A DNA stretch of 64,000 bases from the NCBI RefSeq assembly GCF_037023735.1, contig NZ_CP146069.1, positions 537,501 through 601,500 of the forward strand, read 5' to 3'. The first letter of the stretch is position 1. Every line of letters starts with the position of its first letter. Below the pieces are notes generated by a model, which worked only from the letters and a program-made list of their open reading frames with translations, made no database searches and was not told the origin of the DNA. The DNA comes from Roseovarius sp. S88 (lineage in GTDB: Bacteria > Pseudomonadota > Alphaproteobacteria > Rhodobacterales > Rhodobacteraceae). Shown piece after piece: positions 9,582 to 17,643 of this stretch. The position numbers and the translations under genes are program-made.

Positions 9582-9757
9582 GCCTGTACCTTTTGCTCAG
9601 GGTGAAAGTTACCCACCGAGCAAGGTCAAATCGCGGCATGTGTGGGGTAGATTTGCGGCGTGTCTATGAGGTGATGCATGGCGATTTCCCCTTTGATTTC
9701 TCGCTCTTTGCCATGACACTGAGGGCACAAGTAACTGGGATGCGAAAGGGCAAGACC

Positions 9758-10171
9758 ATGGGTTTTTGGAATTTCTGGAAGGGCGGCGATGAAACGCCTG
9801 AGGCCGAGGCGCTGGAAAAAGAGGTGCAGGATCTGGGGCTTAACACTGCTGGGCTAAATATTGCGGTGGATGGCGATGTGGTTAAGGTTTCGGGTGAGGC
9901 CGTGGATCAGGAGACCAAGGAAAAGGTCATTATGGCCGTGGGCAACGCCAAGGGCGTGGCGGCGGTTGAGGACACGGTCACAGGGGCCGATCCGGTGTTT
10001 CACGAGGTGGCCAAGGGCGACACGCTTTGGAAAATCGCCGAGAAAACACTGGGCAATGGCGCGCGCTATACCGAGATTTTCGAGGCCAACCGCCCGATGC
10101 TCAGCGACCCGGACAAGATCTATCCCGGCCAGCGCCTGCGCATCCCGCAGGATGGCAGCACGACCGCCTGA
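9758..10171 (+). CDS. kbp: BON-LysM protein, potassium-binding protein Kbp-like
   Basis: The 137-residue product closely resembles E. coli Kbp (YgaU) in length and order: MGFWNFWK opening, a BON domain (about residues 25-80) with AVGNAKGVAAVED, then a LysM domain (about 85-132) with GDTLWKIAEKTLGNG and DPDKIYPGQRLRIP. Kbp is a cytoplasmic K+ sensor in E. coli. The upstream in-frame extension back to 9401 overlaps the divergent hydrolase gene and lacks family similarity, so the ATG at 9758, with AAAGGG upstream, is chosen. A strong terminator follows at 10195. Confidence 0.88.
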   Translation: MGFWNFWKGGDETPEAEALEKEVQDLGLNTAGLNIAVDGDVVKVSGEAVDQETKEKVIMAVGNAKGVAAVEDTVTGADPVFHEVAKGDTLWKIAEKTLGNGARYTEIFEANRPMLSDPDKIYPGQRLRIPQDGSTTA

Positions 10172-10194
10172 TCGGGGTTCGAGAGATGTAAGAG

Positions 10195-10221
10195 AGGCCG
10201 GGGGAGTGCCCGGCCTTTTTT
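10195..10221 (+). terminator. Terminator after the kbp-like gene
   Basis: AGGCCGGG and CCCGGCCT form an 8-bp stem with a 6-nt loop, followed by TTTTT. It lies 24 bases after the kbp stop. Confidence 0.85.
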
Positions 10222-10301
10222 GTTGGGCAGAGGTTAACGAAGGGTGAACGGGTCAGGAGGCGGGACACATAGGTGCGCCTTGGCAGGTCCGTAAACCCCT
10301 T

Positions 10302-10378
10302 GGTTAACAGGGATTTTGAGCGATTTTGCCACATCGGTATCACGTCGGTATTGCGTCGGTATCACGTCGGTGCGGATG
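10302..10378. repeat. 11-nt-period repeat element, copy 1
   Basis: Four consecutive 11-nt units begin with CGGT: CGGTATCACGT, CGGTATTGCGT, CGGTATCACGT and CGGTGCGGATG (10335-10378). GGTTAAC lies 26 bases upstream (10302-10308). A second copy with the same unit order and nearly the same GGTTAAC spacing occurs at 57834-57911, so this is a dispersed element and not a local accident. An 11-nt period places each unit on one face of the helix, but no binding protein is known to me. Confidence 0.7.
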
Positions 10379-10408
10379 GGGGAATCGGGGAAAAACGGAT
10401 GTGTTAAA

Positions 10409-10500
10409 CCTCCGTGCGCGCAACGTTCCGCGGTAGGCCGGGGTTCACCCCGGCAATGGGTGTGGCGGAGGTGGCGGGGTGAAACCCCGCCCTACGGAGG
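10409..10500. repeat. REP-like inverted repeat pair
   Basis: Two palindromic units face each other: GGTAGGCCGGGGTTCACCCC (from 10432, continuing to 10454) and its inverted relative at 10473-10497, which reads CCGTAGGGCGGGGTTTCACC on the minus strand. Each unit folds as a hairpin, and outer CCTCCGT/ACGGAGG arms (10409-10415, 10494-10500) close the whole. This is the BIME-like layout typical of REP elements that sit between genes. Confidence 0.7.
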
Positions 10501-10594
10501 GGAATTGATGCCGAGCGACGGTCAGACCGCGGGATGGTTGTCACGCGGCTGCACAGCTTATTGCTCCGCAGTATCCGCAACTAAATTCACAACT

Positions 10595-11317
10595 TCAATC
10601 GTCAGTTACGCAATTTGGCGTGATGCCGAATGCAAGAACAGGACAGCCTCCATTGCGGCCTGCATCAAGCCTGTAGAGAAGTTTGCCCATCCAAGTGGAC
10701 GAAGCGCCGTACTTCTTGTATACTTCGTCAGTTCCTTCGCTCCCGTCCTTCTTGAGTACTCTGCCCAAACTTCTGAAAAAGGAGTTGTCCAGACTTGTGC
10801 CCCTTGTAAGAATGATACCAAGGTCAATTGCTCCTGCCTCATAGAACGCAGCGAATGCATACAGATCTCGATCATAGGTTTGATCTTTGCTGTTCCATTC
10901 CAAGTCCAGAGCAACCTTTCCTTTCACGAAATCAATACGATGCCCATCAAGGAAACCCTCTCTGGTGTACTCATTTAGAATTCTTGTCTTTTGCTTCGCG
11001 TGAAGGAGTTTCACATGCAAATCCGCAGAAATTCGCGTTTCTTGCCAACCCTCGTCAAATAGAGTGTCAACGTATTTTGCGATCTCACTCTTGCTACCAC
11101 CTGGTGAGCGGATCATGGTTTTCGATATACTGAATTTGCGAAGAGCCGCGACTAGATTATTAAATTGCTCAGGGAAGCTAGACTTTAGTATTCCTGCTGC
11201 ATTTCGATAGCTGTACACTTCAAATTTGGAAAGCAGCTCCTCTTCAAAGACACTTTCGAGTATATTGGGGTCGTCAGCTACGGCGCCTGTGGAGATGTCT
11301 TCTAAGTCGTTGCTCAA
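10595..11317 (-). CDS. Type II restriction endonuclease, BglII/BstYI family
   Basis: This protein is predicted to cut DNA at a short palindrome. The 240 residues show the BstYI/BglII core: FEVYSYRNAAGIL near residue 32, then GHRIDFVKGKVALDLEWNSK, which supplies the Asp...Asp/Glu-x-Glu/Asn cluster of the modified PD-(D/E)xK site, and a hydrophobic strand DLGIILTRG. Family enzymes cut GATC-centred sites (AGATCT, RGATCY); specificity here is inference. The start codon is TTG at 11317, two bases after the methylase stop, and no strong ribosome site is visible, which would keep endonuclease levels low. The gene is clearly more AT-rich than its surroundings, suggesting transfer. Confidence 0.82.
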   Translation of the reverse strand: MSNDLEDISTGAVADDPNILESVFEEELLSKFEVYSYRNAAGILKSSFPEQFNNLVAALRKFSISKTMIRSPGGSKSEIAKYVDTLFDEGWQETRISADLHVKLLHAKQKTRILNEYTREGFLDGHRIDFVKGKVALDLEWNSKDQTYDRDLYAFAAFYEAGAIDLGIILTRGTSLDNSFFRSLGRVLKKDGSEGTDEVYKKYGASSTWMGKLLYRLDAGRNGGCPVLAFGITPNCVTDD

Positions 11318-11319
11318 GT

Positions 11320-11952
11320 CTATTCAGCCGCTACGCTTGAATTGAATTTATAGGTTTTCCAAGTTGGTTTGTAATCGCTCTCGGCTTGATTTCCCCAAAC
11401 CGTCCAATTCTCTCTTATGCCGCGCCCAAATAGTTCGAGGTATGGACCCCAGCTACACGACTCGATAATGTCGTATTGCTCGTCGGGTTTACGTGAGTGT
11501 TCACGCTTGCGCGTTCCAAAAAGGTTAACCTGTCGGCGACCTGGCGCTAGAGTACGAGCGTTCTTGCCGCGCACTCCAAACAAGAGAATTTCCGTAACAT
11601 TTCGGAAATAAAATCCAACACCCCTACCGTCTGAACCACCGTCTTTTCGGATTTTGTGCCAAATTATATTTGATTTGTATTGAAATCCCCAAGAAGACAA
11701 AACTTGTAAGCCCTCCGGTAGAAGCGCGTTTGGAACCCATAAATAACAATGCGCTGTGTCTTCTAGATGCTCAGAAACAGGCAAGTTGCAAATATCTTCA
11801 AGCTCCATGGTCGGATAGCGAGAAAGTCTTTTATGCTCGGGCGCAACTTTGCCGGTGCGATTAGTGAATCTCCAAGGTGGATCCGCCATAACCGTCGCGA
11901 ACTTCTGCCCATCAAGAAAAGCTGTAAGATCATCGTTCGCAGCGTGGGGCAT
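11320..11952 (-). CDS. MT-A70 family adenine-N6 DNA methyltransferase
   Basis: The 210-residue protein carries the MT-A70 catalytic motif DPPW at residues 24-27 (ATVMADPPWRF) and the later NIIWHKIRKD and ILLFGVRGK segments. It presumably methylates the adenine of the same site cut by the adjacent BglII-like enzyme, protecting host DNA. It precedes the endonuclease gene on the minus strand with a 2-base gap. A GAGAGA ribosome site lies upstream of ATG 11952. AT-rich codon use matches its partner and differs from flanking parE. Confidence 0.87.
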   Translation of the reverse strand: MPHAANDDLTAFLDGQKFATVMADPPWRFTNRTGKVAPEHKRLSRYPTMELEDICNLPVSEHLEDTAHCYLWVPNALLPEGLQVLSSWGFQYKSNIIWHKIRKDGGSDGRGVGFYFRNVTEILLFGVRGKNARTLAPGRRQVNLFGTRKREHSRKPDEQYDIIESCSWGPYLELFGRGIRENWTVWGNQAESDYKPTWKTYKFNSSVAAE

Positions 11953-12022
11953 GGGAATCTCTCTTTCAACGACACATCATGTAGAACAAATGTAGATCAA
12001 TATATCAATATTTAGTTAACAC
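11953..12022 (-). promoter_or_regulatory. AT-rich control region of the restriction-modification operon
   Basis: The 70 bases between the parE stop and the methylase start contain a direct repeat ATGTAG-AACAA-ATGTAG (11980-11996) and several TATA-like hexamers near 11998-12012. The 11-base repeat spacing could be a binding site for a controller or for the methylase itself, but no separate controller gene is seen. The exact promoter cannot be fixed by eye. Confidence 0.4.
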
Positions 12023-13978
12023 CTAAACATCCAACTCTTCCACGAAGCGCGCGTTTTCCTGAATGTACTGGAACCGCAGTTCGGGCTTTTTGCCCATCAG
12101 GCGCTCGACGAGGTCTCCGGTTTCGCCCGGTTCGTCCTCGTCGATGGTCACGCGGATGAGTTTGCGGGTTTTTGGGTCCATGGTGGTTTCCTTGAGATCC
12201 TTGGCGTCCATTTCCCCCAGGCCTTTGAAGCGGCTGACGTCGATCTTGGCTTTGCCGCCCAAACCTTTCTCTAGCCAGGCGTCGCGCTCTGCCTCGTCCA
12301 GGCAATAGACCCGCTTGGCCCCTTGGGTGAGCCGGTACAAAGGTGGGCAAGCCAGATAGAGATGCCCCGCATCAATCATAGGGCGCATCTGTGTAAAGAA
12401 GAAGGTCATCAAAAGCGAGGCGATATGCGCACCATCCACATCCGCATCGGTCATGATGATGATTTTCTCGTACCTCAGATCATCGAGGTTGAACCGCGTG
12501 CCAAGTCCCACACCGAGCGCATCGCAGAGATCCTTGATCTCGGCGTTGGTCGTTAGCTTCGAGGATGCCGCTCCGAGGACATTAAGAATTTTTCCTTTCA
12601 ACGGCAGCATAGCCTGAGTCACGCGGTTGCGCGCCGCCTTGCCGGACCCGCCCGCTGAATCGCCTTCCACAATGAATAATTCCGTGCCCTCGCGTGTTGA
12701 AGAACTGCAGTCCACCAATTTGCCGGGGAGGCGCAGTTTCTTGGTGGCGGATTTGCGTTGTGTCTCCTTCTCGGCCCTTCTCCTCAGGCGTTCCTCGGCG
12801 CGCAGCACCAGAAAGTCGAGGATCGCCCCGGCGGATTTCGTATCCGCCGCAAGCCAGTTGTCGAAATGGTCGCGCACGGAATTTTCGACCATGCGCTGGG
12901 CTTCGACGGTGGCAAGGCGATCCTTGGTCTGGCCGACGAATTCCGGCTCACGGATAAAGCAGGACACAAGCGCTCCCGCCCCTGTGATCAGGTCTTCGCG
13001 CGTGATGGTTCCGGCCTTTTTGTTGCTGACCAGTTCGCCATAGGCTTTGATGCCCTTGAGGATCGCCGCCCAAAATCCGGCCTCATGCGTGCCGCCCTCA
13101 GGCGTGGGCACGGTGTTGCAGTAGGATTGTATGAACCCGTCGCGGGACGGGGTCCAGTTGATGGCCCACTCGACCTTGCCGGGGACCTGGAATTTGTCGA
13201 AGGACACCGATCCGGCAAAGGGTGCTTCGGCATAGGTCGAGGCCCCTGCGAAGGTTTCCGACAGATAGTCGGCCAAGCCACCGGGAAAGTGGAATTTTGC
13301 CTCGGTCGGCGTTTCGCCGTCCTCAATCGCGGATTTCCAGCGGATTTCTACGCCTGAAAACAGATAGGCCTTGGAACGGGCCATCTTGAAAAGTCGTGCC
13401 GGTTTGAGTTTGAGCGAGCCGAAGATCTCCGGGTCGGGGTGGAAAGTCACGGCGGTGCCGCGCCTGTTGGGGGCGGCGCCGATCTTTTCCAGCGGGCCTT
13501 GGGGTAGGCCACGGGAAAACTCCATCGCGAAGAGTTCCTTGTTGCGGGCCACTTCCACGCGAAGGTGATCCGAAAGCGCGTTGACCACGGACGAGCCTAC
13601 GCCGTGCAGACCACCGGAGGTCTGGTAGCTGTCGCCGGAGAACTTGCCGCCTGCATTCAGAGTGCAGAAGATGATTTCGAGCGCAGTTTTCGACGGATCC
13701 TTTGGGTGCGGACCAGTTGGGATGCCGCGCCCGTTGTCGCGCACCGAGACATGACCATTTTCGTGCAACTCAATCTCGATCCAGTTGGCGTGTCCGGCAA
13801 CAGCTTCGTCCATCGAGTTATCGATGATTTCGGCGACCATGTGATGCAAGGCCCGGTCATCTTTGCCGCCGATATACATGCCGGGGCGCAGGCGGACATG
13901 CTCCATGTCTTCCAAGACCTGGATAGAAGACGCGTCATAGTCGCCTGAGTCAGGGGGAGGAAAGAGATCGTCGGCCAT
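12023..13978 (-). CDS. parE: DNA topoisomerase IV subunit B
   Basis: This is the ATPase subunit of topoisomerase IV, which separates daughter chromosomes. The 651-residue length fits ParE and is shorter than GyrB. The GHKL ATPase region is visible near the start (EIIDNSMDEA, VRDNGRGIPTG, GGLHGVGSSVVNALS), the TOPRIM motif EGDSAGGSGK in the middle, and the metal-binding MTDADVDGAHI later. The C-terminus QYIQENARFVEELDV is typical of type II topoisomerase B subunits. It is a single gene, divergent from tag. The restriction-modification pair lies directly downstream. Confidence 0.96.
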   Translation of the reverse strand: MADDLFPPPDSGDYDASSIQVLEDMEHVRLRPGMYIGGKDDRALHHMVAEIIDNSMDEAVAGHANWIEIELHENGHVSVRDNGRGIPTGPHPKDPSKTALEIIFCTLNAGGKFSGDSYQTSGGLHGVGSSVVNALSDHLRVEVARNKELFAMEFSRGLPQGPLEKIGAAPNRRGTAVTFHPDPEIFGSLKLKPARLFKMARSKAYLFSGVEIRWKSAIEDGETPTEAKFHFPGGLADYLSETFAGASTYAEAPFAGSVSFDKFQVPGKVEWAINWTPSRDGFIQSYCNTVPTPEGGTHEAGFWAAILKGIKAYGELVSNKKAGTITREDLITGAGALVSCFIREPEFVGQTKDRLATVEAQRMVENSVRDHFDNWLAADTKSAGAILDFLVLRAEERLRRRAEKETQRKSATKKLRLPGKLVDCSSSTREGTELFIVEGDSAGGSGKAARNRVTQAMLPLKGKILNVLGAASSKLTTNAEIKDLCDALGVGLGTRFNLDDLRYEKIIIMTDADVDGAHIASLLMTFFFTQMRPMIDAGHLYLACPPLYRLTQGAKRVYCLDEAERDAWLEKGLGGKAKIDVSRFKGLGEMDAKDLKETTMDPKTRKLIRVTIDEDEPGETGDLVERLMGKKPELRFQYIQENARFVEELDV

Positions 13979-14100
13979 GCGCTGCTCTTTTGTTTTGTTG
14001 ATTGTTGCGCAGTATGGCAGAGGCGGGCCGTCTGGAAAAGCGGCTTCCTGCAGGCAACTGTCAGGGGTAGGGTGGTATTCACGCGCGACAGGAGGAACAC

Positions 14101-14766
14101 ATGCGAAGCTTTGACGAGATTTTTCAGATCAGTGCCGAGCGTCATGGCGGGACGGAGGCGCTTGAGGCCAAGCTGAGCAAGCCGAAGACGGCGGCGGAAC
14201 TGGAGGCGACCCCCGAAGACCGCTGGCTGGCGGAGATGTCAAAGTACATTTTTGCCACCGGGCTCAACTGGACCGTGATTGAGAAGAAATGGCCGGGGTT
14301 TGAAGAGGCGTTTCATGGCTTTGATCTGGGGCGCTGTGCGTTCATGGATGACGGGATGTTCGACAGCCTGTTGCAGGACACGCGGATTGTGCGGCATGGG
14401 GCGAAGATCCAGTCTGTGCGTGACAATGCGGCGTTTTTGTTGGAACTGCGGGAGGAAGGTGGCGTTGGCAAGGTTTTGGGTGGGTGGCCGTCTGATGCTT
14501 TTGCAGATCTGTTGGAAATGCTGAAAAAGCGCGGGTCCCGGTTGGGCGGAATGACAGGGGCCTATTCGATGCGGATGCTGGGGCGGGACAGTTACATTCT
14601 GTCCAAAGATGTCGTGGCGCGACTTATCGCAGAAGGCGTCCTAGACAAAGCGCCGGGATCAAAGGCGTCGATGAAGGCGGTGCAGGCGGCGTTCAATACG
14701 TGGATGGATCAATCTGGTCGGTCGTTGACCGAGATCAGCCGGGTGCTGGCGCTGAGCACGGGTTAG
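14101..14766 (+). CDS. tag: DNA-3-methyladenine glycosylase I family protein
   Basis: The 221-residue product belongs to the Tag/HhH base-excision superfamily, which removes 3-methyladenine from alkylated DNA. Recognisable parts are the FDEIFQISAERHGG opening, the FATGLNWTVIEKKWPGFEEAF helices matching the Tag core, and the region around RDNAAFLLEL. The zinc ligands of E. coli Tag are not obvious, so it is a divergent member of the type common in Rhodobacteraceae. GGAGG lies just upstream of ATG 14101. The stop overlaps the stop of the converging doc gene by 4 bases. Confidence 0.83.
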   Translation: MRSFDEIFQISAERHGGTEALEAKLSKPKTAAELEATPEDRWLAEMSKYIFATGLNWTVIEKKWPGFEEAFHGFDLGRCAFMDDGMFDSLLQDTRIVRHGAKIQSVRDNAAFLLELREEGGVGKVLGGWPSDAFADLLEMLKKRGSRLGGMTGAYSMRMLGRDSYILSKDVVARLIAEGVLDKAPGSKASMKAVQAAFNTWMDQSGRSLTEISRVLALSTG

Positions 14767-15140
14767 CTGGTCTGACTGAGCAGCCAGGCGGCCATGTCGT
14801 CTTCGTTCAAGAGACCTTGGGCCAGTTGAATAATCATCTGGCCGACCTCTTCGGTGTTCCAAATGATTTGCACACCGTTGATATCAAGACATACGTCCAT
14901 AGATTGGTGTGCCGTGCGCTTGTTGCAATCGTTGAAACAGTGCCCTTGCGAAATAGCGGCTGCATACGCAGACGCCAGATCGAACACATCTTCGATCATC
15001 CCATAGACAAGTCTGTTATCGACGCGTGCCAAAGCGCCTTCCAAAGACTTGTCTTGAGCGCGTCCCTGAAGCTCACCCGTATTTAAGATGGAATCGTGGA
15101 TTGCTTCGACCAGCTCAGCCGACAAAATGAGCAAACTCAT
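14763..15140 (-). CDS. doc: Doc-type toxin (Fic fold) of a Phd-Doc system
   Basis: The 125-residue protein has the Fic/Doc motif HCFNDCNKR at residues 67-75. Doc uses this site to phosphorylate elongation factor Tu and stop translation; the lysine in NKR distinguishes Doc from AMPylating Fic enzymes (GNGR). It starts 4 bases inside the end of the antitoxin gene, so synthesis is coupled. A cysteine replaces the Ala usually seen before NKR. The pair is flanked by tag and glk and may stabilise this locus. Confidence 0.9.
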   Translation of the reverse strand: MSLLILSAELVEAIHDSILNTGELQGRAQDKSLEGALARVDNRLVYGMIEDVFDLASAYAAAISQGHCFNDCNKRTAHQSMDVCLDINGVQIIWNTEEVGQMIIQLAQGLLNEDDMAAWLLSQTS

Positions 15141-15385
15141 TTGTCTTTGAGATAGTCGAGAACAAGCTGGTTGATTTCACGGCGACGTTCAACAGCCGCC
15201 ATCACTTCATCCATCGTGGCGTAGCGCGGTTCGCCCTGCAACGTGGCCTCTTCGGGCACCAGATACCCCACACATTTGGAATTCTTCATGATCGCCACAG
15301 GTTTGCCGCCCGCGCGGTCCAGCACTTTTTGCGGCTCTCGCAGCTCGGTCATTGTGCAAATCTGGTTCGTATGCAGGCGCTTCAT
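15137..15385 (-). CDS. phd: Phd-type antitoxin
   Basis: The 82-residue antitoxin opens MKRLHTNQICTMTELREPQK, the Phd/YefM DNA-binding fold with the TMTELR recognition segment, then GKPVAIMKNSKCVGYLVPEE. The C-terminal half (VERRREINQLVLDYLKDK) is the flexible arm that blocks Doc. ATG 15385 with AGGAGA upstream is preferred; a longer in-frame reading would run through the operator. It overlaps doc by 4 bases. Confidence 0.88.
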   Translation of the reverse strand: MKRLHTNQICTMTELREPQKVLDRAGGKPVAIMKNSKCVGYLVPEEATLQGEPRYATMDEVMAAVERRREINQLVLDYLKDK

Positions 15386-15400
15386 GAAATATCTCCTGTA

Positions 15401-15440
15401 GTGTATTTTAAAATATACATTACAATATGCATTTTTACAA
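15401..15440 (-). promoter_or_regulatory. phd-doc promoter and operator
   Basis: On the minus strand a -35 TTGTAA (15440-15435), a 17-nt spacer and a -10 TATATT (15417-15412) lie 27 bases before the phd start codon. The -10 sits inside an imperfect palindrome GTGTAT-N8-ATACAT (15401-15420), the expected place for Phd-Doc autorepression. The -35 overlaps the last codon of glk. Confidence 0.75.
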
Positions 15441-16346
15441 CTGCTGCGCCAAGTATTGCGCGCCACCGCGCAAGGCGGCCAAGTCATCTGTGATCACCGA
15501 AACGGGAATGTCCCGCAGGATACTCGTATACGGACCCCGAAGGTGAAAGGCGTCTCGAAAGCCGTTGTCAGCGAGATGTGGTGCAATCGCGCGCGCTGTG
15601 CCGCCCGCCAGAAACAGACCGCCTGTGGCCAGATGGCTGATACAAAACGAGCTGGCGACGTGACCTAGAAGGGTGACAAAACTTTGCAAGGTGGCCTTTG
15701 GGGCAGCGGCCATGATGTCAGGCGGGCTAAGGGTTTCGCCGCTCAGATGCGCATGCAGCCGGGTCAGGCCGGGGCCGGACAGGGCCGCTTCAACGGGCAG
15801 ATGCGGCATGTCTCGGCGCAATGTGTCAAACAACGCACGGAACTGCGGTACATCGGGTAGTGTGCTGTGCCCGGCCTCGGCGGATGGCACAAAAATCCTG
15901 CCGTTCACGTTGTGGGCAACGGCGATATTACACCCGGTGCCCAGCACCAGAACCAGACGCGCTCCATCCGGATCAGCCTGTCCAGGCACGATTGGAGCAA
16001 CGTCATCCGGTGCAAGATCATCCAGCGCATAGGCCTGCGCCTGCAGGTCGTTGAGCAAATGAACGTGAACGGCGCCTGTCGCCGAGATTAGATCACACGC
16101 GTGCACTTTCCAGCTGTGATTGGTCAACTGCGCTTGATCCCCGCGCACCGGGCCGGCCACAGCAGCACAGACGGCGTCAATCCTCCCGGGGCGAAGCTCA
16201 TTGAGATAGCTGCGTACCATGTCTGTGAGGGTGCCAAACGCCGCGTTCTTGAAAATGCGCGCCGTGACCGCGTCAAACTTGGCGTCGCGCGCAAGCCCCA
16301 GACGACAATGAGTGCCGCCAAGGTCAAGAAGAAGCTGCTCACCCAT
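15435..16346 (-). CDS. glk: Glucokinase
   Basis: This enzyme phosphorylates glucose with ATP, feeding the Entner-Doudoroff or pentose phosphate route. The 303-residue protein has the phosphate-1 loop LLDLGGTHCRLGL near its start, the substrate-binding HLLNDLQAQAYAL segment, the second phosphate motif LVLGTGCN and the adenosine motif LAGGTAR. ATG 16346 overlaps the end of the aldolase gene by 8 bases, so the two are translationally coupled. It belongs to the bacterial Glk family and not to the ROK family. Confidence 0.9.
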   Translation of the reverse strand: MGEQLLLDLGGTHCRLGLARDAKFDAVTARIFKNAAFGTLTDMVRSYLNELRPGRIDAVCAAVAGPVRGDQAQLTNHSWKVHACDLISATGAVHVHLLNDLQAQAYALDDLAPDDVAPIVPGQADPDGARLVLVLGTGCNIAVAHNVNGRIFVPSAEAGHSTLPDVPQFRALFDTLRRDMPHLPVEAALSGPGLTRLHAHLSGETLSPPDIMAAAPKATLQSFVTLLGHVASSFCISHLATGGLFLAGGTARAIAPHLADNGFRDAFHLRGPYTSILRDIPVSVITDDLAALRGGAQYLAQQL

Positions 16347-17109
16347 CGTGCCACTTGGCCGCCAGATCGCGGGCTGCTTGCGCAAAGAGCACCACGTCAA
16401 TCCCTACCGCCAGCATTTGCCCGCCCCAGTCGCGATACATCATCGCTATGTCATGATCGATGGCCAGTATGCCGGACGCTTTGCCTGCAGTCTTTATCCG
16501 CGCAAGTGCGTCTTTCATGGCCTCCATCACTTCCGGCGCCGTGGCATCGCCGCGGTAGCCCATGTCATTGGCCAGATCAGAGGGGCCGATAAAGGCGGCA
16601 TCGACACCATCCACCGCGCAGATCGCATCGAGGTTTTCTAGGGCTGCACGGCTTTCGATCTGCACGATCAGGCACATCTGGTCATTGGCGGTTGTGATGT
16701 AGTCGGGGATCGCGCCAAAGCCAGACGCACGGGCCAGTGCCGCGCCGGACCCCCGCACGCCTTCGGGCGGATAGCGCATGGCACGCACAAGCGCCTCGGC
16801 CTGTTCGGCGGTGTCGACCATGGGCACGAGGAGCGACTGTGCCCCGGCATCCAACACCTGTTTGATGATCCAGTCCTCGCCAATGGGCACACGGACCACC
16901 GGATGACTTGCCGAGCCTTGCAAGGCCTGAATTTGCACAGACAAAGACCGCACGTCATTTGGCGCATGCTCGCCATCCAGAACCAGCCAGTCGAACCCAG
17001 CGGTGCCCAGGATTTCAGTTGCGTAGGCGTCGGCGAACCCGGCCCAGCAGCCATAGAGCATGTCACCGGCTGCGAGGGCTTTCTTGAAGGGGTTTTCTGG
17101 TGCGGGCAT
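16339..17109 (-). CDS. HpcH/HpaI-type aldolase
   Basis: A class II metal-dependent aldolase of about 256 residues. Family marks are the WLVLDGEHAPND motif, SHPVVRVPIGED, the QSLLVPMVDT segment, VQIESRAALENLD and the DAAFIGPSDLANDMG loop. Relatives cleave 4-hydroxy-2-oxoheptanedioate or 2-keto-3-deoxy sugars to pyruvate plus an aldehyde. Coupling to glucokinase points to a sugar-acid role, but homoprotocatechuate breakdown is also possible. The start could be ATG 17115 or 17109; either gives the same domain. Confidence 0.85.
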   Translation of the reverse strand: MPAPENPFKKALAAGDMLYGCWAGFADAYATEILGTAGFDWLVLDGEHAPNDVRSLSVQIQALQGSASHPVVRVPIGEDWIIKQVLDAGAQSLLVPMVDTAEQAEALVRAMRYPPEGVRGSGAALARASGFGAIPDYITTANDQMCLIVQIESRAALENLDAICAVDGVDAAFIGPSDLANDMGYRGDATAPEVMEAMKDALARIKTAGKASGILAIDHDIAMMYRDWGGQMLAVGIDVVLFAQAARDLAAKWHDG

Positions 17110-17187
17110 TTGCAATCTCCAGCAGGGCTTGTGCCGCAGTTAAGCGTGGTGTTGAGTGAAGGTCCAGTACCAGGTCAGGAGGACCGC

Positions 17188-17598
17188 ATGAAACTGACGT
17201 TGCACCACATCAATCTAAGCACCGAAAAGGTTGAGGCGATGGACGCCTTTTATCGCGATGTGATGCAACTTGACCGCGCCGAAAGCGATCTACCGGCGTT
17301 GAAGAATGACGAAGATGTCTATACCGGCGATGTGGCCTTTCTGGAGGATGGGCATGTGCATTTGCATGTGGCGCGCAAGGATGTGGAGGCTGGGTTCCGC
17401 ACCGGCCAGATCGTCAATCCTGTGAGCCACGGCCATATCGCCTATCGCTGCGATGATCTTGAGGCGTTCAAGGCGCATTTGGAGGCGCAGAACGTGGCCT
17501 ATTCCGACTGGGGTGAAAGCGCTGTCAAAGGCTGGCACCAGATTTACTTTTACGACCCTGATGGCAATGTGATCGAGGTGCATCAGGTGGTGGATTGA
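17188..17598 (+). CDS. VOC (glyoxalase-fold) family protein
   Basis: The 136-residue single-domain protein shows the vicinal-oxygen-chelate pattern: LHHINLSTEKVEAMDAFYRDVM at the start (His as first metal ligand), VSHGHIAYRCDD mid-way, and the closing FYDPDGNVIEVHQ, which carries the Glu ligand. Relatives include glyoxalase I, fosfomycin-resistance enzymes and ring-cleavage dioxygenases; the substrate is not deducible. CAGGAGGA lies 5 bases before ATG 17188. Confidence 0.85.
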   Translation: MKLTLHHINLSTEKVEAMDAFYRDVMQLDRAESDLPALKNDEDVYTGDVAFLEDGHVHLHVARKDVEAGFRTGQIVNPVSHGHIAYRCDDLEAFKAHLEAQNVAYSDWGESAVKGWHQIYFYDPDGNVIEVHQVVD

Positions 17599-17643
17599 GT
17601 GACTCTGTTTGGGATTCGAGTATTTTATGAACGGTGAAACGGT

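Larger units (their letters stand above)
10172..10594. other. Intergenic region with terminator and two repeat types
   Basis: These 423 bases without a gene hold the terminator at 10195, an 11-nt-period repeat at 10335-10378 and a REP-like palindromic pair at 10409-10500. The remaining bases show nothing further. The region marks the border between high-GC backbone and the AT-rich restriction-modification genes, which end at 10595. Confidence 0.8.

Noticed and set aside
10595..11952. A prophage or integrative element around the restriction genes
   Set aside because: No integrase, phage gene, attachment repeat or tRNA target flanks the two genes; only base composition suggests transfer.
15401..15440. 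A CRISPR-like or IS-end explanation for the AT-rich palindromes before phd
   Set aside because: The sequence fits a promoter with an autorepression operator of a toxin-antitoxin operon, and no spacers or transposase are present.
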